A stretch of DNA of 64,000 nt. Source: Amblyomma americanum. Lineage: Eukaryota; Arthropoda; Arachnida; Ixodida; Ixodidae. Below the pieces are notes generated by a model, which saw only the letters and a list, made by a program, of their open reading frames with translations, had not been told where the DNA came from and did not search any database. The position numbers were made by a program, and so were the translations under genes. The DNA lies in NCBI RefSeq assembly GCF_052857255.1, contig NC_135498.1:158705124-158769123 (forward strand). The letters are read 5' to 3'. Every line of letters begins with the position of its first letter. The stretch's first letter is position 1. Positions 22,611 through 34,635 of the stretch are shown in pieces.

Positions 22611-23395
22611 GTGCTTCGTTCCTTCTTCGTAAGAGCGCTGTTGCGTGGAAGATAACAGCTACACTAATAAAATCTCATAGGGATCTGGTACGGTGTGGAA
22701 AGCGTGAGAAGTTTCGCGAGGGAGACTTGAAATTGACAGAATGATTTAAAAAAAAAAACATTGATTTTTGTACTTATCATCTGTGAAGGCTCGAAGCTGC
22801 TAATTGCTTTTTCCTGTGAGCTATAAGGACTGGCAGAGGAAAGAGCGAAAAAGAGAAAAGTTTTTGCTCGACCCTGCTTTGGGTCGCCGTCTCATGACTG
22901 TCAGCTGACGAGAGGAAACTGTAGTTTTGCTAGGTAGTGAATGAAACTGGCACCGTGCGTTCGAAGACGACACATTAAGAATTAATAGCTACGAGATCAT
23001 TGTCACCACTCTATATACATAATGTTTCATGGCACTCCGCCACGAGGCAGCCAATTAAAAGCAGCATGTTTATATCGATCTGGGCTCTACTGGTAAGCAC
23101 GCTGTCACACCGCGCAGAGTTGCAGCCTCAAGCCATCAACGGGAAACAGCCACCAGAATCCGGGCCGCGAAATAGTTTTTTCTCTTCTTCTTGTGCGCGA
23201 GAGATTGAAACCTTAGTATGCGTCCCACGTCCGTCCGCGTTTCTGGCTCAAAGTGGTGGTTTGAGGTGGTGATTTGAGACAAGCGGTGATGGTTACCCAA
23301 CATTGGTGACGTGCGCCACCGATAGTGTGTGTGCAGCAAAAGAAACTGCTACCTTGCCATTCTATATGCAATGCTCGCGCAGCTCTGTTTTAGAG
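22611..23395. other. Unassigned intergenic sequence
   Basis: Nothing recognised apart from short A-runs. Confidence 0.4.
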
Positions 23396-23680
23396 TGCAA
23401 GCACTAATCCGATGGTTGCCAACCCCGAACACAATCGTCCATTGTCTGTTCTCCTAGCACGAGCGCTCCGTCCCGCGGCCCTGCCCGCTCTTCGTCGTCT
23501 TCTACGTGGCACTAATTCGGTGGTTCTGAACCGAGCAAAATCGTTTCTTGCGGGCCCACAGCTTGCCTATAGCGCGAGCGCTCTATCCCACGGCACTGCC
23601 TGCTCAACGTCTTTTACCTAGCAAAATTGCGTGCTTTCGCCCTAGTTCGAATGTAGTAAACATTCTTTGTAGTTGTTCCC
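23396..23680 (+). repeat. Dispersed repeat family D, copy 2 (internal duplication)
   Basis: Same unit as 21,398-21,596, with its first half duplicated in tandem (gcactaatccgatgg at 23,400 and gcactaattcggtgg near 23,508). Ends gtaaacattctttgtagttg. Confidence 0.6.
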
Positions 23681-23774
23681 TCTTCCAAGCTAGCAGCACA
23701 TTTAAGCACGAGATATTAGCTCCGGTTCGAGGCAAATTCACCGAACATCGACCTGATACTGCGACAAACCTATG

Positions 23775-23989
23775 GTGGTGGTGGCAGTGGTTTATTTATT
23801 AAAATAATAATAAAAAGAAAGGAAAAGATTTTTGCTAGCCCCGGCATCTGCCATCGATACTGAAGCACCTGAGCTGGGGCAGCGGAAATAAAGGATAGCA
23901 GACAGAATGGAGAAATGAAATGAAAGAGGTGAAGGGACCGGAAGAGAGGATAGGCGGAGAACAAGTATATACAAACTATTTGCACAATA
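23775..23989 (-). mobile_element. Retroposon family C, complete copy with target duplication
   Basis: 215 bases on the minus strand, ending in aaaccactgccaccaccacc. It is flanked by cgacaaacctatg (23,762-23,774) and cgacgaacctatg (23,990-24,002), a 13-base target duplication with one mismatch. Shows that family C can occur without SINE B in front. Likely mobilised in trans by a LINE. Confidence 0.8.
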
Positions 23990-24224
23990 CGACGAACCTA
24001 TGCCCGAACCTGAACACGAAGGTGAGGCAGAACATTCCCCTCCTAATGGTATCCTGTAGTGAAAAAAGAAAGAAAAACTTTCGCAGCTCAGAGAAAAACA
24101 CTGATTAATTCCTTAAAATTTAGTTTTTCCACCCACACTGCTTTGTTTCCTCGATTTTAATTTGATTTTCTCAATATCTCTCAAGATTTGTGATTTTCTT
24201 TTACTCTCAGATTCGTCTATATTT

Positions 24225-24485
24225 ATGAGCTGCTTGAGATAAACCTGGATGAGTTTCTTCCGGTTTGGATTTGCACCAAACCCTGGCCAATCCCCCCCCG
24301 TGGGTATGTTCCATCGTATTTGAGGCAACAACAACAACAACAACACTGATGGGCGTTGCCAAATTTTTAAGTCATCCCATGTTTGACGCATGCAATTTGG
24401 AATAAATGTAGTCACCGCCTGGTTACGGCCAATCCCTCTTGTGGGTATGTACAATTTTATGCGGCGGACAACGACAACAAGTAAT
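24225..24485 (+). mobile_element. Two tandem LINE/SINE 3' ends with CAA-type tails
   Basis: Two related 3' ends, each with ccaatcc..gtgggtatgt followed by an acaa-rich tail (24,329-24,345 and 24,467-24,481). A third copy with a long (CAA)n tail lies at 61,768-61,965. No coding sequence remains. Confidence 0.55.
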
Positions 24486-24629
24486 GGGCGGCGGAGAGAA
24501 CAGCTTCGCTTCCCGATGCCTTACACCACACGGCCACTGCCGTGCCCTTCCGTTGGTTGGTTGGCCTCAAATAAAGATGACACATCGCACAGCACACGTG
24601 CGCCTTAGGCCTGTTTCGCATGCAAGCGA

Positions 24630-24752
24630 AATGCTAAACGGCACCTATTTTTTCCTTCCTTCTTTCACTCCCTCCTTTATCCCTTTCCTTACAGCGCGGT
24701 TCAGGTGTCGTAGGATATATGAGACAGATACTGCGCCATTTCAACACGCTGT
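24630..24752 (+). mobile_element. SINE family B, 3' fragment
   Basis: Contains cttctttcactccctccttt and agcgcggttcaggtgtc, and ends gacagatactgcgccatttc. The tRNA head is absent. Confidence 0.75.
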
Positions 24753-25014
24753 TGGACTCCGAACGAGCGGCTTGAAGTAAAGCGGCTGCGACCATTGGGC
24801 TGCGTTAAGTTCAGCCAGAGCACGTTTCATAAACTGAAGATGGGTGGCGAAATGTGTGTTGCAGTGAGCTTCTAAACGTGCTTGACAAGTGCCGCCCATC
24901 ACTTGTAGTCACCTGCTCAATAGCTGTGTTTGCATCCAGCAAGATTTCGTTGTGTTTAGGGCGGCATTCTAGAAACGCTGCTAGATTACACTGATCACAC
25001 ACAAAAAAGCAAAC

Positions 25015-25020
25015 TTTATT
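25015..25020 (-). terminator. Poly(A) signal of gene 1
   Basis: AATAAA on the minus strand (context tgaaaataaagtttgc), 98 bases past the gene 1 stop. Its position fits a 3' UTR of about 120 bases. Confidence 0.75.
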
Positions 25021-25117
25021 TTCACACCAGGAAGAAAGAAGCAAAAACAAAGAAGAAAAAGCACTCAAAAGCTGCCTGAGAAAGCGCGAGGAAGAGTAAC
25101 CCGGCAGCAGCGGGGCT

Positions 25118-25258
25118 TCACTCGAGGATCTTCCTGATCTGGGCGCTGAAGAGCTCGACGTTCTTGACGATGACGCGAACCTGGTTCTCGAAGGCCGAGA
25201 AGGCCGTCTGCATGGCCTCCTGCACCTGGCGACTGGTATCCTCCACCCAGGCAGACAC
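25118..25258 (-). CDS. Gene 1, coding exon 5 (terminal)
   Basis: 141 bases (46 codons plus stop) after acceptor aatccctcacag, entering in phase 0. It encodes an amphipathic helix (VQEAMQTAFSAFENQVRVIV) and ends in IRKILE. An AATAAA lies about 100 bases on. Good third-position GC bias and a matching phase with exon 4 make this a confident last exon. Contributes residues 417-462. Confidence 0.8.
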   Translation of the reverse strand: MSAWVEDTSRQVQEAMQTAFSAFENQVRVIVKNVELFSAQIRKILE

Positions 25259-25424
25259 CTGTGAGGGATTGACAACGAGCAATGTGATCCGGTGCTGCCT
25301 ACTGACGCACTGTACACGGGGAGCCAACGCTGCTTCAAGTCGAGTGACGCATTAAAGCAGGCAGGTCAAGAATAAAGTTGTTACCAGTACCTGTCAAGAG
25401 AAAAGCACACAATACTTGCATCTT

Positions 25425-25845
25425 GCCAGTACTATGTGTGGGGCGCAAATGTGGAGGCTAACGAAAATGCTCCAACTGAGAACAGCGAGCTATATGCAAA
25501 GGGAAATGACACGTGTAACGCTAAGCAACAAAAATATATCAGAGTGGGTCAGAGAACAAACGCGATTTAAAAGATATGCTGGCAGCAGTCAAGAACACGG
25601 AGCGGTAATGGGTCGGGAATGTAATGCAAACGGAATGTAATCGCTGGTTCCTTAGGGTAGCGGTGTGGATTCGAAGTGAGGGCAAGCGTACAGCAGCGGG
25701 CGTCGGAGAGTCAGGTGGACGGATGAGATCAGGATGTTTGCTGCGATAATGTGACCGCAGTCCGTACGTGACGGGATTAATTAGAAGTTAATCGGAGAAG
25801 AATCTGTGGAGGTGGATGTAGTTAGGCTGATGATGACGCACGAAA
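25425..25845 (+). mobile_element. RTE LINE 3' fragment
   Basis: Decayed C-terminal RTE sequence (ggcgcaaatgtggaggctaa, then NKNISEWVREQTRF in translation) and the RTE 3' end gatgtagttaggctgatgatg. It lies just upstream of gene 1 exon 5, inside intron 4. No functional frame remains. Confidence 0.8.
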
Positions 25846-28800
25846 GGAGTGATACAAAGCAGTAGGAGCGAACACGATGCGACTGGCGCCTGTCTTGCCG
25901 TATTTGTCCATTTTAACTTCATCTGTCTTTGAGGTGCTATTATCCACCTCAATGTTTCGCATACTGGCCCGCACTTGGGGGAGTCGGCTGTGCCAGTCTT
26001 TGGACTAATTGCTCTAACTGCTTTATGAGTACATGACGTTGAACGCGAGAGGATACAGGCGTCCTTAAGATATAAGACAGCAGCTTAGGCAGAACTTGGT
26101 TGCACGTAGCTGGCTAGTAGGCACATTAACAGAACACTGCAGATGTTTTCATTGTGATTCCGAGTGATATTATAGCTTCCGAATATGCTTTGAACAAGAA
26201 ACACGGCTTCTGAGCCTTTTTTTTTTGCGCTGGTGCACACTTCCGTGAAGACATTGGCGCACGGCTTAGCTGTGCATCAAACGTTCACGGGTTTCAGAAA
26301 ATATGATGGTGCACTGTATACAGTACGAGCCAGCCGTGGTGGTAATTTAACCGTGATGGAATGTTAGAAGACCTTAACTATCATAGTAATTCGAATGGAG
26401 GGAATATTTGTCATGTTTGAGAAATATTTTTTGAAACAGTGAAGAAGCAGTTAAAGGGAAGAGTGGTTTTCACCTATAACCAGGATCAAGCTAGGCGTTG
26501 AGCACGTGTCCGCTACAGTGTCCTGAAGAGTCATAAATAATGTTTCAAGATAAAATAACGCAGAAAAATTGAACTGGCAACATAAAGGCGTAAGCAACCG
26601 CCGCTGAAAAGCAAGCGCGATGATAAGGTCTTGGCTATCACTTGTGCATATGTTTATTGGAAATAAAAATAGCAGTTTTGATGTTTCATCCCAAATGCCC
26701 TTGACGGGTTACCAATAAACCATTGAAACTGTAGACAGCTGTTCATGTAATGCTTTTCGCTGCCAAGTATCCAGTCATTGTGAGTACATGCGTTTTCGAT
26801 GTGTTTACGTACACATGCTACGCACACTGGCGATCTAGTTTTCGGTTAGAGTAAAACCAGGAATTTAGCAATAGGCGTCTGTTCTATAGAGCTTATTCCA
26901 GGTTGCAAAGAGTCACATATGAAGACCACTGGAAGAACGCAAAACTTCTATATTGCTTCACTGATCATCCTGTTTAGGTGTTGAGCGTTGGTCGCTACAG
27001 TTGGGGGGACATCTGGACCTTGTTTGTATAGGCATCGCTATGTGGTTATTTTAATGAAGAAACTTATTCTCGTAAGCGCCTAGAGTGAACTCAGCTATCA
27101 CCAATAGAGTAACTCAGCAGTCGCAAAAATTTGTTCCAGTTAAAATATAATTGAACTGGAAATGAAAAAAAGTACCAAGACTCCAGTGAAACACCTTCCG
27201 AGACTTGCAAAGGCGAATGTGTTTATGCCTATTTGTATTATGTGCTTACTATGAGGTTTCAACTTTGTTTTTCGGTCTACATCCTTGTTGCAACGAATTA
27301 ACCTTCTGAGCTTATTTTCTACGCTCAATTATTTTTTTTTTGTTGTGGATGGTCGTCTTTACTAAGAATGGGCATAATTTAAGCTTGAGCTTTAAACCTA
27401 GACATGGAATATGGGTTTCAAAAGCTTTGTGCACATGGTTTTTATCATTTGCTGCCATGGAAGGCCGCCGTTCTTTCATAGAATGCAGAAATGCACAGAT
27501 TTCGCTTTTATTGGAACTTCAGCCTATAAGGCATCCTCGGAAGCGGCGCGGCTTCCAGATAATTGCGAAAAGTCGTCCAATCACCCATCAGGCCTGCAGC
27601 ATCAGATAAACAGTTCTACGCATTCAAAGGTTTTCGCACCAGAAATGCTGCTGTCGCAGCCTTGGTCGCGGCGAACGGCGGTTATCAGACAAGGATACCA
27701 TTATGCGGCTAAATACGCGGACGGGAAGAATACAAGGACGCGAGTATCTGCGAACCTGTCTGCGCACATGGCGGCGTCTCCGGGTGGCAAATGACGTCAC
27801 TCGACATAGTTAATGCTCGTGCGTTCTTGTGGTCGGTGTATATTCAGCGCACAACATCACGCATAATAATGCAGACTAGCTGTTTCATTCACGCTACCTC
27901 TGTTGCTGCGGCCAGCCGTATTTCTTTTTCTCAAGGAAGATAAGAGGTGGAGGGCAACGACAGATGGCAACTGGAAGGTTAAGCGAGGAAAAACGTATCC
28001 GCAGGAATTGGCAACTAAGCATTTTTGATAGCATCTTTTCGTAACTTGACATGCCGGGGGAGCACACACAGCCCACTATCTCCACCGCTAAAACTTCGCT
28101 GGAATGTGAAGAAAAAAAAATTAACTATCTACCTACAAGGAAGGAACTGTAGACTACGCATGGTTCTTCACAGAAGATATTCTAAAGCGAAGCAGCCGAT
28201 TTTCTGAAATAAATTATAACTGCTGCAATGCGTTCAAAGGTATACCTGTTTACCGGGAGAATCCTGCGCACACATGGCGAGAAGGGTGAGGCTAGGCGGA
28301 GCCACTGCGCATGCGCTGAAGGCGTCCGTTATACGTCTTTGCGAATACGTCTCCGGTATGCCAAAAACGTCTAACGCTTGGCGTCCCCCTTTTCACAACG
28401 TGGTGCAGGAATGCGCGCCCTTCTGCCTAACGGAGTAAGCCTCCCTGTCCCAGACGCATTCCTATTTACACGCTCGCCGCTTGTCCCTGAGGCGCGCAAG
28501 GGTCAAGCACCGCGGCGAGGCTGAAGCGTTTCCTTTTCGCCGCTCTTCGCGAGTCGTCCAGCGAGGAAAAAGTTTGCACCGTCCAGGGTACCGTTAGCCC
28601 AGGTGACACTTGAACAATGGAGCCTACACGCGAGACGAGTGCTCGTGTTTCCTGTCACGCACGACGCTACTGACGGGGACGAAACAGTTTGCTTGTTTTC
28701 CGTCGCGCGGCTTATCTGGGCGTCCGTTTTAATTTCAGCCGAGTGGCGCTACCTTGACAGCCCCTTTATGCGGGTTTGAATACAACTTGGGCGTCCGCGC

Positions 28801-29700
28801 TTCACCTTGTCTGACAAGGCGTACGAAAGCGTCAGGGCAGAGACTGCAGGAAGTTAGGTGCATTAAGCTCGCTCTACGTGAATTTGAGGCATTCGCATGC
28901 TCTTTTCTGCATGAGGACAGGTGGAGGTGTCGTGCTCTTGCGCGCGCAGTTATTTTCACAAGGCCGTGTTGTCGTCCCGGAACTGCCCGAGGAGCACTTA
29001 AACGTTTTTTTTAGTGTCCCAAGAAAGAAAAAGCATAAGCAGAGAAAAACTGGCGGCCTGTATTGCATATCGGTTACCGCTACTAAATTGTAATGTACGC
29101 TTTGGGTTATGAGGCACACCGTAATGAACAAGAGTGAATAACCTTAGATCAGCAGGGGTTCTTTAACGTGCACTAAAAAGTCAGCTGAACTTTTTTTATA
29201 AGGCGTTGAAGTTACTTTGTTTGAGGAAATCCAGCAAGGCTTAGAGCAAGCACAGGACCATCTAATAGTAGAACTTGAAATCACGTCGTCGGGCTGGGGC
29301 TATTTTGTAGGAAATAAACATGTAAAATTCCATGTCGAATGCTTCCAACATGCTCTTGGGACAATTGAGAGCGTAATCAATGGTGCAAATGTATTTTGGC
29401 AAATTCAAGCTAGTTTCGGCGTGTCCGAAATGTCAGAGGGCTGCTAACTGCACAACAGCATTCTGCCATTGTCTTATTACATAGAATAGGCTTCGCCTGG
29501 TATAACATAACTAATAACATCAGAATTAACGCCTAACATGTGTGTCTAGATTATCCGACGAACGCTCAGCAGCTGTAATCATTAGAATCCGAGAATGGTA
29601 GTTATCAGATGGAGGTTCATTTGAAGGGGCATCCAAGCGGCCGTGATGTATCATTATGCTAAGGCAAGGACAACACTCCGCGCAGAGTCCACTTTTCCAC
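25846..29700 (-). other. Gene 1 intron 4, large unassigned part
   Basis: I see no exon or identifiable transposon. One exact GCGCATGCGC palindrome lies at 28,307-28,316, and a short family A word (gttctttaacgtgcact) at about 29,158-29,174. Open frames at 27.3-27.8 and 28.7-29.1 kb have no splice support. Confidence 0.4.
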
Positions 29701-29706
29701 ACTAGC

Positions 29707-30130
29707 TTGAGAGAGAGAGAGGGTTTATTGATAAGAAAGGCAGAGAGGTTGGCCTGAAAAATAAATATCTGGCCTGCTACTCTGCTCTGGGGGACGGGAA
29801 GAGGAGATTAAAGAAGGTCACGATGGGGGACGATGATGATGGGAGGAGGCAGATGAAAAACTACTTAAAAAAAAACAAGGCACACTCTCTGACATCACAA
29901 ACGCGAGACAAGGTCCGTGTCGCTCAAAAAGCGTGAGAGCGCTCGCGTTGCCTTTACAGTTCTAAAACTATCTGGCCAAGCGCCGAGGATTAAATCCTCA
30001 GAGAGGAGCGATGTGTCCATAGGCTTCAGAGCAGATGCGAGTATGAGTCTCACGTGCATACGCTGGACACGCCACTAAAACATGTTCTATAGTCTCTAGC
30101 ACGCCACATGTGGTTGAGTTGAGCAAGGAA
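29707..30130 (-). mobile_element. LINE 3' end with (CT)n tail
   Basis: On the minus strand a non-coding stretch ends aataaaccctctctctctct, a poly(A)-like signal followed by a simple tail, as in retroposon 3' ends. No reverse transcriptase remains. Class is uncertain. Confidence 0.45.
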
Positions 30131-31066
30131 GTTCCGTGAATGAATGTGAAGCCCCTTACTTATCGCTGTGATCATCAGTCGAAAAGGCAAGACTGCATGC
30201 TTTTTTGTTTTTAGTTATTTTTAGTAATTTCCTTTTGTTTTCACTGCGTGCGCGTCCAGGACCATGCAGTCAGTGTTCTTCAAGGTGTCGCGGAGACAGT
30301 AATCGCTTTAAACTATAGGGCGCGTTGTTTTTGTTCGTATGTGTATAGCAAGCATTTAATTCCCTGGATTCCCTACAAGACAGCTGTGTTGGTCAGCCCG
30401 CCACAGTGTGCGCGCAGAACACCACTCGGCAAAACTGCGAAGTTATTGCCACGCAAATTTCTGGCGCTGAGCAATCATCAATTCATTTTTTTTTTTGCGT
30501 AAAATAAACTGTACCGGACTGAGGCACTTTGTTATGGTTATTCATACTTTTTATATGATACTTTGAGATCCGAATTTATTGGGTTATCGGTATGAGGCAC
30601 TTTTTTATGGGTTTTCCGTACTTTGTCTATGATGCTTTGAAATTCGAATTTAATGAATTTAGCATTTGGGGGCCGACTAACCTGTGCATGTGTAAGCGCA
30701 GGGCTGGTGCTACCACGATTGATTCAAGGAAACAAGTAAAAAGGGGCAAAAAATGAAACAAAAGAGGGCGTTTACAACAAAGTCATCTCATGTTCCTTCC
30801 CTGCAATAAAAAAACTGTCAAGTTAACAGACAAAGTACGTTCCGGGCAAACTCGTGCAGCACTTCAAGGAGAAAAAAAAAACAGCGCTACAGGACAGGAC
30901 ATAGAAGAGATAAGACATGGTCTGTTTCCTTCCGCATTCTGTGTTGTGGAGCAGTTTTCTTCTTGAAGTGTTAATAGACCCCAAAGGAAACTTCACCATG
31001 AGCGGTCAGAAAGCGAACAGCCCCGCATTCATCGGGGAGACCAATCAGAGACCCATCTCGGCGCAC
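30131..31066 (-). other. Gene 1 intron 4, proximal part
   Basis: Nothing recognised. A short direct duplication near 30,525-30,650 (ggcactttgttatgg / ggcacttttttatgg) is visible. Confidence 0.4.
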
Positions 31067-31378
31067 CTGCTCGAGGTCCGGCCTGCGGTCAGGCTCGGCC
31101 TTCGCAGCGGCGGCGAGCTGCTCCAGCAGAGCCGAGCATGTCTTGGTCCACTCCATGGTGACGGCCTTGTGCAGCGGCGACACCAGGTCCATGTAGAAGC
31201 GCAGGCCGCTGCCGATGCGCGCCGCGTCCTCTCCTTCCTGGAGGGTCATGCAGTACAGGGCCCGGTTGGCGCCCAGGCTGGCGCACTGCTCGTGCACGTT
31301 CTCCAGGTAGGTGGCCCAGGTGTTGCGCACCTCGGACTCCAGTTCGCGGCAGTCGTAGCTCAGCTGACGCCGCTCGAA
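31067..31378 (-). CDS. Gene 1, coding exon 4
   Basis: 312 bases (104 codons), phase 0 to phase 0, donor gagcag|gtgcgc. The frame is protein-like and GC3-rich: ELESEVRNTWATYLENVHEQ, then EGEDAARIGSGLRFYMDLVS and an alanine-rich helix LLEQLAAAAKAEPD. The only AG available after an in-frame stop upstream is cggcgtgcag, so that acceptor was chosen although its pyrimidine tract is weak; protein-like residues (GYNFGVQ) continue just upstream of it, which is odd. Contributes residues 313-416. Confidence 0.78.
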
Positions 31379-31540
31379 CTGCACGCCGAAGTTGTAACCC
31401 ATGCGTTGTCAGATGAGCGAAACGTGGCTTGCTGGACCAGTTGGTGGATACGCATGAGGAGACAGTGACTTAATGAACCTGTTTGAATATATTAAGCTGA
31501 TATAAAGCCAACGGCAAAAAGTTAGGCTGCATTTAATCAC

Positions 31541-31891
31541 GGTTGTACCAAAATGCTTAACGTAAAAGCGCAAAAAACAAGGACGTAGAATGACACACAA
31601 CTCGAGCGCTCACTTCCAACTGACATTTATTACATGCTAGAAACAGAATATGATACTCTCGATAATGCCTGCAAGGCACTACCACAGAGTACTGAAAGAT
31701 AGATAATGAATTTTACACTAGTGAAAGATAGATAAGAATTTCGTACTCTCGATAATGGTTTGCAGGTATTATCGAGAGTATAAAATTCTGTTTCTTGCAT
31801 GTAATAAAGATGAGTTGGAAGTGAGCGCTCGTGTTGTGTGTCTTATTCTACGTCCTTGTTTTTTGCGCTTTTACGTTCAGCATGGAAAACC
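31541..31891. repeat. Long inverted repeat, arms of about 133 bases
   Basis: The arm at 31,541-31,674 is the near-exact reverse complement of 31,760-31,891. Both carry tgagcgctcg-like words, tctacgtccttgttttttgc and attatcgagagtat. The loop is about 85 bases. Located in gene 1 intron 3. A transcript through it could fold into a long hairpin. Confidence 0.85.
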
Positions 31892-33847
31892 AACTCGCCC
31901 AAAGTCGGCCTTTATTGAATTATACCAAAACGTCGAGCGGTAGCATGCTGACAATTGCCCGGGTCAAATACGAAGGTAGCCACCGGTCAGCCACGCTCAG
32001 TTATGGTCGGTCATCGATTCTACTCCAAATCGGCCAAGGTCAAATTTCGGGGTTGAACCAGGCCATATTTTACAATTTTGAAAACTACAGAGAATTTTTG
32101 CTATATTAGAATCAGTGAAAAGGTACGGATTTGCACTACGTAGAAGACGACGATGAGCGAGCAGTGCCGCCGGACGGACCAGATAGAAGTTGATGACGAC
32201 GCTCTCCAATGCACAGCGCGAGAGCGTGGTGCAGTTTAACATGAGGCGTGTTCGGCTTTGGCGATAGCTAGTTGCCTCGCGCAGCGTCCTGTTAAGTTGA
32301 TCACTTCCCGCCGCTGCGGGTTCGACTCCCGGTCGTGGATGTGATTTCCTTTTCTGCGCCTTTTCTCTATAGGCACATTTTGACCGTGGCTAGGCTGAAG
32401 GTTAAGTTCAAAGAGCGCACAGGTCACGTGGTGCTGGCGGTATTGGTGCATCGAGTACAGCTATCGTTTTTAAAGGAACGCGTGCACCGCAAGAGGGCAA
32501 TAGAAAGACAACGCGTGCACATGGTGATTTTAATTCTGTTGACAAAAGCTTCCACAGATCAGGGCACGTCTGAGCACATGGATTGCCACTACCCACATGC
32601 ACAAACACACGCACGAACAAACAACGCCGCAAAACAAGCCATGAGCGCGTACAGCCAATGCGTGTAGTCGATCCGTTGTACAGAACGCCGGTTCATAGAA
32701 CAGACCTTCGGGACACGACCCATTGCTTCATTGTGCAGATAATTCTTTATGGGCTCTGGGCAGATGATGCTACCACAGATGCGTGCAGCAGCAAAAGCAG
32801 TGAACATGTAGTGTACAGGCTGAAGGGATGTACAGGGAAAGAAACGTTCACACAAGCAGGTAATTCGCTTAGTTAATCAGTATCGAAAGCAGAGCTACGC
32901 CCTTAAAAATTAGCATGCACGCAGCGGCTTGCTACAATTTCTCCTAACTCTGTTGTGTATAATCTGTCTACTGTAGGTACTCTTATGTGCAATACTGTAT
33001 GTCGTATAAGTGTGCTGCCTTGATTGAACCGCATGCGCTTCCTGAAAGCAACTACTCCCTCATTGCTAGCAACCCACATGTTCTCGGTAAGGCAAGGCAC
33101 ATAAAAATTAAGTGGCCGTCGCCTGTCACATTAGACTTTCGCACTGCTTTTGCAGTTTCACAGAAAACCTACACCCGCTGGCGTTTGGCCAAAAACTGTT
33201 CTCCTAAAGAATTATGCATGCTTGGAAAACGGAGCAGAAAATGTTGGAAGACATTTGAGAAATTATTACGAAATTTTATGTCATCACTACCGGACTGGTC
33301 CTAACAAAACTGCAAAATTTCTGTAAGTTTGGTCACAACAGGAAAAGCCATGGAGGACTACCGAAAATTCTTCCATTATGATTATGAATTTAAACGCTTT
33401 TATGACGTATCTGGGTCAAGCTTTTTCCTTTCAGATCGGTCACCTTTAATGCATTGTGCGGAACCAAACGTCTGTGCGTGAATAAAATACAAGGTCTGTC
33501 AACCGCTTCTACAACGCAGTGCCTGCTTTTGAGGAGTATAGTCGTACGCTTATAGCACATACGAAGCTAGCGATGTTCTCAAGAGGCGAAAATGGTACTC
33601 CTACTACTCACAAAATTTGTATAGGTTCGCAGTTGTCGTAAAAGCCCCACTTCGCGGCTCAAAAGGAGACCCTGTGGCGTGAGAACTTATTATGCACCGT
33701 GCATATGCGACCCAAGGGTGCAGAGGCTGTATGCATATTAATAACGGCGTACCGCTGTACTGCGCGCAGCAAAATGAAGCGACCCCTCCAAGAAGGAGCA
33801 CGTAGCCGATGCTCTTGTCCCGGAAAGACGTAGCGGTCGCGGCCTAC
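31892..33847 (-). other. Gene 1 intron 3, remaining part
   Basis: Contains an inverted family D fragment (32,083-32,205) and a tRNA-like segment near 32,262-32,335 (ccgctgcgggttcgactccc). No exon seen. Confidence 0.4.
32083..32205 (-). repeat. Dispersed repeat family D, copy 3
   Basis: On the minus strand it shares tcatcgtcgtcttctacgta and a ctctgtagttt-like end with the copies at 21.4 and 23.4 kb. Confidence 0.5.
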
Positions 33848-34129
33848 CTCTTTCTGGATGGAGAAGATGGCGCGGAAGACGGTGTTGCCCGTCTCGAAGA
33901 TGAACAGCGTCATCAGAGAGGAGACGTCCCCGGTGAGCTGCTCGTCGACGAACACGCTCAGCAGGTTGGGCTGCAGCGCCTCTGGACGATGCTCGGATGG
34001 GAAGCGGAGTGTGCGCGCCCACTGCCACAGGCCGATCTCACGGTCCATGCGCTCGTGAGCCTCGATGGAGGCGCGCAGCACGGTCACGTTGGCGTCCTGC
34101 AGCCTCGACTGCCAGTCGTCGGAGAAACC
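33848..34129 (-). CDS. Gene 1, coding exon 3
   Basis: 282 bases (94 codons), phase 0 to phase 0. Acceptor ccattctacttccccgcag, donor aaagag|gtaggc. It encodes ANVTVLRASIEAHERMDREI, LWQWARTLRFPSEHRPEALQ and SSLMTLFIFETGNTVFRAIF, a mix of helix and a hydrophobic stretch too short and polar to call a membrane span. Clear coding bias. Contributes residues 219-312. Confidence 0.85.
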
Positions 34130-34480
34130 CTGCGGGGAAGTAGAATGGCATGGCGTCCTGGCTGGAGCTGTATGTGGGCTCCGGTTGAATTCGAGCACCT
34201 GAAGGTTACTTAGCGTGCACTGACATCGCAATGGTGTTTTTGTTGCCACCCAAATGCGCATGTCCCGGAAGGGATCTCTTCTCTCCACACATGATTTAGC
34301 AGATAAACGCCATAGCCTTCGCGACAGATCAGAACACTTCTGTAGCTGCCTGTGCAGTATGCCTTTAACGCCAACTCCCGCTTCGGAATCCTGATTCATG
34401 AGAATATGTGATCGAGGCTGGTTTGAACCAAGTGGGCAGCGAAATGAAGGTTCTAAGAATATTCAACATGTGGTCTAGAG

Positions 34481-34624
34481 GTTTATGGGGGTTTAACGTC
34501 CCAAAGCGACTCAGGTACTGAGAGACGCCGTAGTAAAGGGTCCGGAAATTTCGAACACCTGGGACTCTTTAACGTGCACTGACATCGCACAGTACACGGG
34601 CCTCTAGAATTTCGCCTCCATCGA
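34481..34624 (-). mobile_element. SINE family A, 5'-truncated, with target duplication
   Basis: Family A body without the tRNA head. Exact 11-base duplications gtggtctagag flank it (34,470-34,480 and 34,625-34,635), so it inserted in truncated form by target-primed reverse transcription. Lies in gene 1 intron 2. Confidence 0.85.
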
Positions 34625-34635
34625 GTGGTCTAGAG

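Noticed and set aside
27340..27794. Overlapping plus-strand ORFs of 89 and 127 codons
   Set aside because: No start context, splice sites or recognisable motifs; low-complexity-free but unsupported.
32262..32335. Possible plus-strand tRNA
   Set aside because: Only the B-box half is convincing; no full cloverleaf can be drawn.
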